17,206 nt of DNA from Chlamydomonas sphaeroides (Eukaryota > Chlorophyta > Chlorophyceae > Chlamydomonadales > Chlamydomonadaceae): positions 17,310 through 34,515 of the forward strand of contig BDDC01000909.1 of NCBI GenBank assembly GCA_001662425.1. The letters are read 5' to 3'. Positions within the stretch are counted from its first letter, which is position 1. The number at the start of each line of letters is the position of its first letter. Shown one piece after another: positions 8,601 through 17,206 of this stretch. Made by a program: the position numbers and the translations under genes. The notes beneath the pieces were generated by a model. The model worked only from the letters and a program-made list of their open reading frames with translations. It ran no database searches and was not told the origin of the DNA.

Positions 8601-8945
8601 GACGAGCGACGAGGTGGATCGGCCGACCCTAGGATATGTATCGTCGATAACCTGGGTAGGGCGGGGTGTGTGGCGTGTGGGGGCGATCCTTGGGGGCCCT
8701 CTGTGGCCGCCTTCGGAAAATGGGCGAGGGTGGCGGTTGAGGCGGGGCTATGCCTGCTGTGTTGCGCCCGCAAGTTGTCGCTTGGCGAGGCGAAGAATGT
8801 GTGGAATCATAAGTGGCTCTGCCGTAATTGCGCGGGCAACTACAAGTGCCGGGACGGCCGTGTCTGCAGCAGGAAAGGAAAGGTCGTTGGCACGGTGCGG
8901 GTGTTGGCGAACACGGCTGTCTCGAAGCTCGAGAAGATGTTTTAA
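8601..8945 (+). CDS. Short Cys-rich zinc-finger-like ORF, possibly an exon or element remnant
   Basis: The frame is open from 8601 (after TAA at 8598) to the stop TAA at 8943-8945, with no ATG; the annotated start is only the frame limit. The translation contains CVACGG, then GLCLLCCARKL, NVWNHKWLCRNCAGNYKC and GRVC. That gives CxxC, CxxCC and CxxC pairs plus two further Cys, spaced as in a small zinc-binding fold, followed by a basic stretch (SRKGK). Codon and base use is less GC-rich than the flanks, which argues against a chance GC-driven frame. I do not recognise the family. It could be the 3' exon of an unseen gene, a transposon zinc finger or a degenerate gene. Confidence 0.3.
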   Translation, partial: DERRGGSADPRICIVDNLGRAGCVACGGDPWGPSVAAFGKWARVAVEAGLCLLCCARKLSLGEAKNVWNHKWLCRNCAGNYKCRDGRVCSRKGKVVGTVRVLANTAVSKLEKMF

Positions 8946-9159
8946 GGCTCCGTGTGGGTTGGATGTGGGGGGCGGCGGCGGTGTAGGCAGGCGTGTAGCG
9001 GGTTCGTGGGCAAGGTGGCGGGGGGTTGCCGGAAAGCGCGCACTGTCCGCGGCACTGAGGTTTGGGGCCCACCTGGTCCTGGCGGTGGGTCACTGGCGGT
9101 GGAAGCGCGCTGCGTGTGTGCCTCCGGCGCGCGTGTGTGCATGAGCGTGATGTCGTCGC

Positions 9160-10041
9160 ATGGAGTGCAAAATAGTGGTGGCCGTGGTGGTGGTCGGTGT
9201 CTGGGTGCTGGCCGGAATGGACCCTAACCCGGGGTATCACGTGGGGTTCACATGGGGAGAGCCCTGCGTGTGCATCATGCGGTGGATATCGCTGCATACG
9301 ACGCAGCGCTGCAGCCGCCTGCTGGCGCGTGTCGTCGTGCTATGTGCGGTCGCGCTTTGTATTTACGACATTCTAGCCTTGCTTCGTCATGTCATGCGTG
9401 CCATCGGGTTGTGCGTTCTGCGTTGCTATTACCGCGCCACCCCGCATGCCTTAGAGGAACCGGCGCTTCGATCTCGGTCTGGTGCATTTGCATGTGCATG
9501 TCAGTCTGCCAGCTGCAGCCTGGCCGCTCGTCACGCGGGCAGGTGGCCGCTGCGGCCTGCTAGGAATGGCTGCCACAGGCAGCGCCTCCGCTCGTTTGTC
9601 GGTGCGAAAGTCAATTTTTCTTACCTTGTCACTATTATTACGTACGCGCCAGTGGTAGCCGCGGCGGCCCCGGCGCCGCTGGCTTATGTCGCTGCGCGGC
9701 GGCTGCCCCTCTGCCTCCTCGCTTGGGGCTCCGCGACGTACCGCATCTGCATCGGCCGCTGCTGTGTGCTTCGTGTCGCCTTGATGCCCAGTGCAGCGCA
9801 GCGCTGCTGGGCGCCCTCCGTACTATCTTGGATGTGGCCTGGCAGTGGCCTGGCAGCAGCGTTGCACAGCCCGCGGTGCCAGGCACCGTCAAGCACGGAC
9901 GCTCCCCAGCAGCAGGCAGGCAGCGGCGGCGGACAGATCAGGGCACATGTGGACAAGGTGCTGGGCACGCCCGCTTGCTGTCCTGGCCCCGGCCCACGGC
10001 AGCAGCCGAGCCGCTGTGGTGAGCCCCGTCTAGCCGCCTGA
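9160..10041 (+). CDS. Hypothetical hydrophobic ORF, doubtful
   Basis: Starts at ATG 9160 and runs 293 codons to TAG. The N-terminus has a strongly hydrophobic stretch (CKIVVAVVVVGVWVLAG) like a signal anchor, followed by MDPNPGYHVGF. Further hydrophobic segments include RVVVLCAVALCIYDILALL and one around YLVTIITYAPVV. The C-terminal half is Ser/Gly/Pro/Arg-rich and looks non-coding. No family is recognised. Open frames of this length arise by chance in this composition, so real coding is possible mainly for the first 100 or so codons. Confidence 0.15.
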   Translation: MECKIVVAVVVVGVWVLAGMDPNPGYHVGFTWGEPCVCIMRWISLHTTQRCSRLLARVVVLCAVALCIYDILALLRHVMRAIGLCVLRCYYRATPHALEEPALRSRSGAFACACQSASCSLAARHAGRWPLRPARNGCHRQRLRSFVGAKVNFSYLVTIITYAPVVAAAAPAPLAYVAARRLPLCLLAWGSATYRICIGRCCVLRVALMPSAAQRCWAPSVLSWMWPGSGLAAALHSPRCQAPSSTDAPQQQAGSGGGQIRAHVDKVLGTPACCPGPGPRQQPSRCGEPRLAA

Positions 10042-10344
10042 CCCATACGGCTGTCTTGGCTCGTCTTGCATCGGCTGTGGGGCTGAGCAGACGGCGCGCT
10101 CGAGACGCGCCTCCCAGCTGGACAGCCTCGCAGGGAGCCCGGCGGCCTGCAGAGACGTCCGGCGGGCGCTTGAGACTTGGAAGGCCACCACATCATGTCA
10201 CGCTCCAGGGCCGGAGGCGTAGGCCCCGCGCAATTACCAGGCAGCAACCGTCGTGCCTGTATGTCATCCAAGCAGCGCCATCCTGCCCCAACGCGGCTCC
10301 ATCCTGCTGCGCCACGCGCGCCTGCGGCGTAGCTGCCTGCCTAT

Positions 10345-10362
10345 CCACCCACCCACCCACCC
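10345..10362 (+). repeat. (CCAC)n microsatellite
   Basis: CCACCCACCCACCCACCC, just over four tetranucleotide units, about 390 bases beyond the stop codon of the minus-strand gene and so possibly in its 3' UTR. No function is inferred. Confidence 0.7.
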
Positions 10363-10744
10363 GCAACTCCCAGCTGTGCGCGGCGACAAGGGCCCTGCTC
10401 CCTGCCCTGCCTGCCCCGCAGCGCCGCCATGCGCCCGCGCCTGCAACTCCGCCAGCAACACAGCACGCGCCGCAGCCCTCCTGACCCACCACGGCACGCC
10501 GCCAACCCAGCCCGGCGCCTGCCTGCCCGCTACCTGCCCTCAGGCCTGCCTCCCTGCCACAGGCGGCGCTGCTCGCCGCCGCACGCCACACCACTGAGTG
10601 CCGTCCGCCGCCGTACCCCATAGCAGGGCAAGGGTCGCGGCCGGCCGCAAGGGGCACCCCACCTCGCTGCAGCTGTCGATTGCGCCGCCTCGGCCCCTCA
10701 GCAGCAGCGAGCCGAGGCCCTATCCAGAGGCCCCTCGGATCCTC

Positions 10745-13700
10745 TCAGTCCAGACACAACCCCAGGATGTCAGCCAGGAGGTCCTCGTCCGCCTCCTCCA
10801 CGCCCGGCGCCGCCGCCGGCTGCCATTGCGGCTGCGGCGCTGGCTCCGACGTGGGGTGCGGTGTGGGCGGCGACAGCGCCAGCGACACCGCCTTGCCGCC
10901 GACCATGGCCGCCGGGACCGCCGAGGGTACCGCCGACGGCGGCGTCCGCGGTGACGGCGGCGGCGGCAGGCCGGCGGCCGTCAGCGGCACCGCGTACGGT
11001 GTTGGCGGCGGCGCGGCGACGGGCGTCGTGTAGTTCGCGGCCTCTGAAGCCGGCACGACGTGGGGAAACGCCGATGCCGCCGCGAGGGACGGCCCCCAGG
11101 GGTCGTAGTCAGGCTGCCCAGCTGCTGCGTAGCCGGCCGCTGCGTTGCCAGGGCCCGTGGCGTAGGAACCGTAGGAACCGGGGCCTGCCGGCGCTGCGTT
11201 GGCGGGCGGAGCCTGACAGCCGCCGTTGGCGGCAGCGGCGGCGGCGCCGCCGCTGACGGTGCGGTTCAAGAGGCTGGCGGCGCCGGCGGCCGCGGCGGCT
11301 GACGCTGCCAGCGCCGCCGCCTGAATGCCGCCAGATGAGGCTGCCAGCGGCGGCGGCGGCGGCGGCCGCGGCGGCGGTGCAGCCGGCGCTGGCGGGGGTT
11401 GCTTGGGTGGCGGCGGCGGCGTCGCCGCCGCCGGTTGTGACCGCGACGACGACATGCTGGCAAGCATCCGCTGCGCCGCCGCTGCCGCTGCGGCGGCCGC
11501 CGCTCCGCCGCCGTTGGCGGCAGGGGCCTTAGCCACCTCGGCGGCGACGTCGGGCTGCCGTGTCGCCGCCGCCACCATCGCCGCCGCAGCTGCGGCGGCG
11601 GCGGCCGCCGCCGGCCGCTCCTCCCTCTGCTGGACGCTCTTCGGCACAAACGGCGCCGCCTCGACCTTGAGCTTCGTGCCGCCGCCGCCGCTGCCGCCGC
11701 CAGGCCTGGGTCCAGGGAAGCCGCCGCCGCCGCCGTAGCCCGCTCGCTCTGCCTGGAGCATCTCCCGCGCCAGGGCGTCGTCGGTTGGGAACTCCAGCAG
11801 GCAGCACACCTGAGCAGGCCACACGGCACGAATAAAACACACGGCGCGAGGGCAGCACACGTCAAAGCTGCCGCCGGGCCCCCACGAGACCAGGGCCAGG
11901 CCCACAAGCAGGACTGGGTACAACAGCCGCCACCGCCGCCCCATCCCGCGCTGCTCGCCGACGTCACCCTCGTCCCGGCGCACCCGCTGCCGGCACACTC
12001 CAACCCGACCTCCTCCGCCCCACCAACCGCACCTGCAGGCCTCCGTTGCGCCCCACGCTGCCTGGCCCGAGCAGCCCCACCGCGTCGCCCGCCTCCAGAC
12101 CCGCCACCACCGCCGCCGCCACGCCCTCGTTCCTGAAGCTGGCGGCCACGGCGGCGCCGCGGTCAAAGCTCTGGAACGCGGTCAGCGGGCCGTAGCGCCC
12201 CAGGACGGCCGACAGCTGGGCGTCGGCGATGCGGGGCCGGCCCACAAAGAGGCTGGTGTACAGGTGGCGCAGGCAGGGGCCCTCCAGCAGCAGGTGGGGC
12301 GTCAGGATGTCGGTGCCAGGGAACTGAGGGCCAGAGGGGTTGGTGGGGGTGTGTGAGGCTGAGGGTTGAAGAGGGTTGAGGGGAAGGGCTGGGCTAGGGG
12401 GCGGGTGGAGACGGGCGGGGTGGAGACGGGGAGGTGCGGGGGAGGTGCGGAGGAGCGGTGGCGGGTGTGGTGGGGGCCGTTGGTCAGGGCACGGGGGGTC
12501 ATGGTGGGCGGTCGGGGGAGAGGCGGCTGGGGCCGGCGTAGAGGGGCCAGGCAGCTCGGAAAGGAGGCTGAGGTGCTGGGCGGCACGTAGGCCGCTTCCG
12601 CCGCGCACTGGCCGGAGGTTTCGTCCGATCCAAGGTGCCCAGCCGCTGCGGAGCGCAGGCCGCGCAGGAGGCCACGTTGCGCCGCGCGCCATGGACACGA
12701 GCGCGCACAGACCCCCGCTCGCCCCGGAACGCTAGGCCCACCACGGTCGATGCGTGGGCTCGCACGGACTGCTGGCCACGCGTCGTCGAGTGCCGGCTTG
12801 CCACACGCTGCGGCGCAGCCCGCGGCCGGCGCATTGTGTTGCACAACCTCCGGCTGGCTGGCCGCGGCCGCTGCTGTGCGGCCACACAGCCCCGCAGGCA
12901 GACAGACGGGAGCTGTGCGACACGACGCGCCGGCCGCTGGCCGCGCCCTGGCCCACGCCCCTAGGCTGCCCAGGCTGCAGCACAACGCAGCACCGACTGC
13001 AACGCCTCCCTCCCGCGGCTGGCGTACAAGCAGGCGACACAGCCGTGGGGGTACAGCGGTGCGCATCGCCGCCCCACACCACGTCAGCCACCGGGACATC
13101 ACACCACCGGGACATCACACCACCGGGACGTCACAGCACCGGGATGTCACACCCCGTGTGGCGCCCCCGTGTGGCCCCCCCCTTCCCTACCTTGAGCAGC
13201 TGCAGCGCCTTGACCACGGGGTCCTCCTCGTCGGCCGCCGCGCCGCCGCCGCCACCCAACCCGGGGCCGCCGCCAGGCAGCGACGGGAACTCCTCCTCCG
13301 TCACCTGAGGCCGCGGCGGCGGCGGCGCCCTGGGCGGCGGCGGCGGCGGCGGCGCCTCCGCCGGCGCGTGCTGCCGCTGCTCCCAGCTCCAGCCGCCGCC
13401 CTGTCCGGCGTCGTCGCGCCCGTACGTCGGTGCAGCCTCAGGGGACCACTCCCGGCCGCCTCCGCCCCCGGACCCATGGCCCTTGTCCCACACCGGCCGG
13501 ACCGCAAACGGCACCGCCGCCGGCTCCCGCCACGCGCCGTTGGGCGGCGGCGGCGCCTGCGCCGCCGGCCGCTCCGGGCCGGCCCGACCGGCATCGTCGC
13601 CATCGCCGCCGTCGTCACCGCCGCCGCCGTCACGCAACAGGTCATTCAGCGACATCTTGACCTTACCGCCGCGGACGGCCTTGCCACGGCCGGCGCCCAT

Positions 13701-16700
13701 CAGCGGCGCCGCCTCGACGTCATCCATCGACAACGACGCGCCGCGGGCCGCAGCCGCCGCCGTCGGCACCGGCCTGACGTCGACGCGCACCTGGTCCCGC
13801 CGGTTCAGCGGCACCAGTGTGACGGCATCGAGGTCGATGATGTCGGCGGCCTTGGGCGCCGCCTGCGCCTCGTCCTCGACCTCCTCCTCCGCCACCGCGC
13901 CGGCGTCATAGTCTTCCTCCTCCTCCTCGTTGTACCAAGACGTCTCGCCCTGCCACCCCTTGCCGCCCTTGCGGTTCCGCCCCTCCTGCCACGCTCCCTG
14001 CTTCTGCTCCGCGGCCTGGGTCTGCGCCTGGGCGGCGGCGTCGCCGCCAGCGGCGGCCGCAGCAGCGGCGGCCTTGCTCGCTAGCTTGGCCGCGTACTTG
14101 CCGCCGCCGCCGCCGGCCGCCGGCGCAGCGCCGGGCGCAGCGTAGAGCTGCTGTCGGAAGCGCGGCGCGTCGGCCGGTCCCTCCATGATCCAGGCGCTCA
14201 ACAGGGAGCCGCCGCATCCTGGCGACCAGCAGGCGATGACGGGCGCCGCAGAATGGCCACCGCGGCCCTGGAGGGAGGCAGCGACGGGCGGCGTTGTGTG
14301 GAACAGCAGTCCAGGTCAGGTCAGGTCAGGCCGATGCGGGGCCACGCCCGTGTGTCAACTGCAAGCCTCACACCCAAGGCCCTTGCCCCAAGTGGCTCCG
14401 CGCAGCGCACCTTGAAGCCCTGGTAGTCGGGCCGCGCGGCCCGCAGCAGCGCCTCCAGCCGCCGCCAGCAGTCCGGGTAGTGGTAGTCTGTGTGGGGCGG
14501 GAGGGACGGAGGGACGGGGGCGCATGGGGAGGGCCCACAGCAGCGCCACGAGCAGCAGCGGCGGCTGCGGCCTACGGCTCAAGGCATGCCGCCGCCGACA
14601 AAGGCTCGGGCATGTAACCTCATGCAGGTGTGCACTCGCAGCGCGGTCAGGGTAAGGAACAGCACGTGAGCAGGGCCCACAGCGGCGGCAGGAGGGGCAA
14701 ACCAGGATCCCGCCACGCCCGCTGCCGCAGCGAGCGACCGGCAACAGCTGAGCAGCGTCCGATCCAGGCCGCTGCGCTCACCCTGCTGACAGCCGCCGCT
14801 GCAAGCCACCACCAGCCGCCGCTGCCGCGGCCCCACCGCGCCGCCGTCCGGGTCCACCTCACATCCCAGATCCGCCCCCGCCGCTGCGTCCTTGCCACCG
14901 CACCGGCGCGCCGCCGCCTCCGACAGCGCCTCCGACAGCGCGTCCCGCCGCAGGCAGCAGCGGCACGACCACTCGGGCGCGGCGGCGGCGCCGTCGGCGC
15001 CGCCCGCCGCCGCCGCGGCCGCCTCGCGCTCGGCCTCGGCCTCGGCGGCGCCGTTCGAACCCTCGGCAGCGTCGGCATCCAATCCCAGCTTTCGCCGCAG
15101 CTCCATGCGCTCCTGCTGGATGTACTCCCGCAGCTGCACGCCCGCGTGCTGCGCCGTCTCAAGCCCCTTGGCCTGCCGCTTGCGGTCCGCCTCCGCCGCC
15201 TGGCGCGCCGCCGCCTCCGCCTCGCGCCGCCGCGCCTCGCGCGCCTCTTTCTGCGCCGCCTGCTCCGCACGCGCCGACGCCGCCTTGGCCTTGCGCGCCT
15301 CCTTCTGCGCCGCCACCTCCGTCGCTCGCCGCCTGGTGGCGGCGTACGCGTCCATCTGCGACTCGTCCACGAGGCCCAAGCGGAGCAGGTTTCGCAGCTG
15401 CTCCTCCTGCGTGGCGCCCGGCGGCACCAGCGGCATCCGGCCGGCCATCATCTCCTGCAGGCTGCCTTGGAACATGGGATCACTAGCGACGGGATTGTTC
15501 GCCACAACGGCGTTGCCAGGCTCGGCGGCGGCGGCGAGGCGGCGGCGCGCCGCCGGCAGCGGCGCGCCGTCGGCGCGGTCGGCGCGGCGTGAGCGCGCCG
15601 CTAGGGCGCCGGCGGCGCCGGCGCCGCCGCCGGGGACGTTGCCGCCACAGGCCTTGATGCGCTCCACCAGAAGCGACGCTATGGCGGGACGGTTGGCGGT
15701 TGACGCCAGCCGCAGCAGCCCCGTCAGCATGTCCTCATTGGCCTGCGGTTGGTGGTTGGCGGTTGGGAGTTGGAGGTTGTGCGGCGGGAGGCCGTCAGGG
15801 CAGGGCGCGTCGCCGGGCGGCCGAATGCGGCCTCGAGCCCCAGCGAGCTGCACGGCCTCCGCCGGCTGCACCCAAGCGCCCCCGTGCCACGCAGGCTCAC
15901 CACGCGACCGCAACCCCACGCCCTGATCCTCTCGCCCTGACCCCAGCCCCGGGAACACGCCATCGCGCCGCATGCCACATCCCCGAGCGGTCCCTTGTCC
16001 CGCCCCTGAAAGCGCAGCGCTGGCGCTTAAGGCCATGCGCCCCACAACGTCAGCGGCGCGCCTGGGCCCCGCAACCTCGCAACCCCGACCCACCTTGGAC
16101 AGCGGCGCGCCCTGGCCGCAGCCCGCCGCCTGCAGCAGCAGCTCCACCAGGGGGGCCTTGCCGCTGCTGACGGCCAGCGCCAGCGGCGTGACGCCCCCCG
16201 TGATGCCGGCGTGGCTCAGCATGACCGACTTGGAGCTGCGCGGCTGGCGCTTGAACCACTCGCCCAGCTCGCCGGGGTTGCGGAACTTGCGGTTGGCCTG
16301 CGGCGAGGCAGGAAGCGGCGGGCGCGTGGGGATGGGCAGGGGAAGGCCGACTCACCCCACTAACGTCCCTCAGCCCCAGGGTTCGCGCCGCTTGCCGCCC
16401 CGCCCCACTCACACTGCCCGCTGCCAGCAGCAGCAGGCAGCAGCCTGCCCTCCAGCCCTCCACCGCCGCCCTTGCCCCGCCCCGCGCCAGGGTTCGTGCC
16501 CCGTGCCCCCCCGCCCGACTCCCCACTCACGATGCGCGCCACCTCGTCCACGCCCAGCAGCATCTCGCTGGCGGCGGTTGGGTCGGCCCCCGCCTTGAGC
16601 AGCAGCTGGCAGCAGGCGGTGCACCCCGACAGCGCGGCGCCGTGCAGCGGCGTCTCGCCGTCCAGGCCGCGCTGGCTGTGCGAGGCGCCGGCGGCCAGCA

Positions 16701-17206
16701 GCGCCGCCACCACCTCGGGGTGACCGCGGTTGGCCGCCAGGCTGAGCGCAGAGTCGCCATAGACGTCCTGAGGGGGCGCAGGCAAAGCGGTGGCGGCAGA
16801 GGGCAGGCGCGTGCGATGCTGCGGGTGGAGCTGGGTGCGGGCTGGCGCCAAGGTTGAGGCCGTGCACAGGAGCCGCCGAGAGGCGCCGAGCCGCCGTTGG
16901 CGTCGTGCGGCGCATTGCGCCGGCCAGGCCGCCGACCGCAGGCCGCCAGTCGCCACCGCTCCGTCTTTGGGGTCACCTCGGCCGCAGCGGGGCCCCCAGC
17001 CAACTGCCCGCTGCGGCCCTGTCCACAGCTCTCCCTCCCTGACCACCCACCGTGCCCTCGGGCGGGTACCCCGCGTCCAGCAGCGCCTTGACCACGCCCG
17101 CATGGCCCTTGTACGCCGCCACCACCATGGGGCAGGCGCCCGCCAGCTGGCCCACCAGCTCCTTCTCCCGGGAGCTGAGCGGCGCCTGCAGCACGATCTG
17201 CGGGAG
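10745..17206 (-). CDS. Large multidomain ankyrin-repeat protein with zinc-cluster, RRM-like and PAM2-like parts, 5' partial
   Basis: Eight minus-strand exons join in phase: 17206-17051, 16767-16531, 16297-16094, 15742-14782, 14487-14411, 14267-13191, 12323-12033 and 11809-10745 (stop TGA), giving about 1355 visible residues. Order: ankyrin repeats (AAYKGHAGVVKALLDAG; GHPEVVAALLAAGA; DGETPLHGAALSG; GVTPLALAVSSGKAPLVELL). Next comes an Ala/Glu/Arg/Lys coiled coil (about 15345-15070), then a Cys/His cluster (WSCRCC, VVACSGGC, DYHYPDCWRRLE, ACWSPGCGG). An acidic and Gly-rich stretch follows with KMSLNDLL and EEEFPSLP, then an RRM-like segment (LYTSLFVGRPRI; LSAVLGRYGPLTAFQSF), a PAM2-like LKVEAAPFVP, and poly-Ala/poly-Pro ending DEDLLADILGLCLD. 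Ankyrin repeats bind proteins; PAM2 motifs bind the MLLE domain of poly(A)-binding protein. The role is inferred to be cytoplasmic and mRNA-linked. The first visible bases (CTCCCGCAG) could be another acceptor. Alternative donor: 12024 end instead of 12033. Splitting into two genes is possible but phase agreement argues for one. Confidence 0.8.
11642..11671 (-). other. PAM2-like motif within the ankyrin protein
   Basis: The encoded LKVEAAPFVP keeps Leu, Ala, Phe and Pro at positions 1, 5, 8 and 10 of the PAM2 core (L-N-x-x-A-x-x-F-x-P), with Lys in place of the usual Asn. PAM2 peptides bind the MLLE domain of cytoplasmic poly(A)-binding protein. It sits in a disordered-looking Gly-rich stretch just after the RRM-like segment, the usual setting for such motifs. 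Confidence 0.45.
12324..13190 (-). other. Unusually long intron of the ankyrin gene
   Basis: At 867 bases this is more than twice as long as any other intron in the window. Donor GTAGGG at 13190-13185 and acceptor CCCTCAG at 12330-12324, with phase 0 on both sides. It contains a 4 x 16 base minisatellite close to the donor. An additional small phase-0 exon inside it cannot be excluded, but I see no conserved-looking peptide. Confidence 0.6.
13090..13153. repeat. Minisatellite, four 16-base units
   Basis: Units at 13090-13105, 13106-13121, 13122-13137 and 13138-13153. The first two are identical (ACCGGGACATCACACC); the third has GACGTCACAGC and the fourth GATGTCACACC. It lies in the long intron, 37 bases downstream of the donor on the minus strand. 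Unit 3 contains a TGACGTC-type (CRE-like) core on the minus strand, probably incidental. Confidence 0.85.

Larger units (their letters stand above)
7535..10744. other. Convergent intergenic region, 3.2 kb
   Basis: It lies between the 3' ends of the bHLH gene (plus) and the ankyrin gene (minus). It includes both 3' UTRs, whose ends I cannot place: no TGTAA is found on the plus strand at 7535-8600, nor its complement TTACA at 9000-10744. Apart from the tandem duplication and two doubtful ORFs listed separately, no gene is recognised. Locally AT-richer patches (about 8800-8900, 9355-9440 and 9600-9660) stand out from the GC-rich background, as foreign or formerly mobile DNA would. Confidence 0.5.

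Noticed and set aside
9205..9235. 2A-type self-cleaving peptide
   Set aside because: GMDPNPGY lacks the required D-x-E-x-N-P-G-P arrangement; kept only as a weak hint of retroelement origin.
11325..11738. Gly/Ala-rich plus-strand frame
   Set aside because: Antisense of the poly-Ala/poly-Pro tail of the ankyrin protein; low complexity only.
11964..12698. Minus-strand frame extending well upstream of exon 12323-12033
   Set aside because: Only the part after the CCCTCAG acceptor (from 12323) has RRM-like sequence; the upstream Pro/His-rich part is intronic.
14630..15592. 320-codon plus-strand frame
   Set aside because: Antisense to the coiled-coil exon; its Arg/Leu/Ala runs mirror the Glu/Ala/Arg codons of the real minus-strand gene.
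1..17206. CRISPR arrays, insertion sequences with terminal inverted repeats, rRNA
   Set aside because: No regularly spaced repeats, transposase motifs or rRNA-like stretches were seen on either strand.

Overview
The window looks like nuclear DNA of a green alga (Chlorophyta, most likely Chlorophyceae). The sequence is very GC-rich. Its genes are broken into short exons by GT-AG introns of about 60-350 bases (one of 867), with donors mostly GTGCG/GTGAG/GTGGG. Proteins are rich in alanine, glycine and proline runs, and GC-biased third positions create long meaningless antisense ORFs. I see no bacterial operon, rRNA, tRNA or CRISPR. Exon models were built by hand from reading frame, splice signals and phase agreement; no alignment or transcript data was available.

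Layout. (1) 123-1550, plus strand: the C-terminal half of a serine/threonine or TKL-type protein kinase, five exons from the HRD loop to the C-terminus, with the N-lobe outside the window. One intron is of GC-AG type and the DFG motif reads DFE. (2) 1551-4122: intergenic sequence and the promoter of the next gene, ending in an AT-rich patch with two CACGTG boxes and upstream ATGs. (3) 4123-7534, plus strand: a complete ten-exon gene for a 459-residue bHLH transcription factor with a C-terminal ACT-like domain. (4) 7535-10744: a 3.2 kb gap between convergent genes. It holds a 116-bp tandem duplication, a short Cys-rich zinc-finger-like ORF and a hydrophobic ORF; the last two may be debris of a mobile element or unrecognised exons. 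(5) 10745-17206, minus strand: eight exons (about 1355 residues visible, N-terminus outside the window) of one large multidomain protein. In order: ankyrin repeats, a charged coiled coil, a Cys/His cluster assembled across three exons, an acidic region with an EEEFPSLP motif, an RRM-like segment, a PAM2-like motif and a long Ala/Pro-rich tail.

The three genes do not form an obvious pathway. The most interesting items are the composite ankyrin/zinc/RRM-like/PAM2-like protein, which suggests a protein linking protein-protein contacts to poly(A)-binding protein or mRNA, and the bHLH-ACT factor. The latter has the H-E-R signature expected to read CACGTG and carries CACGTG boxes in its own upstream region.
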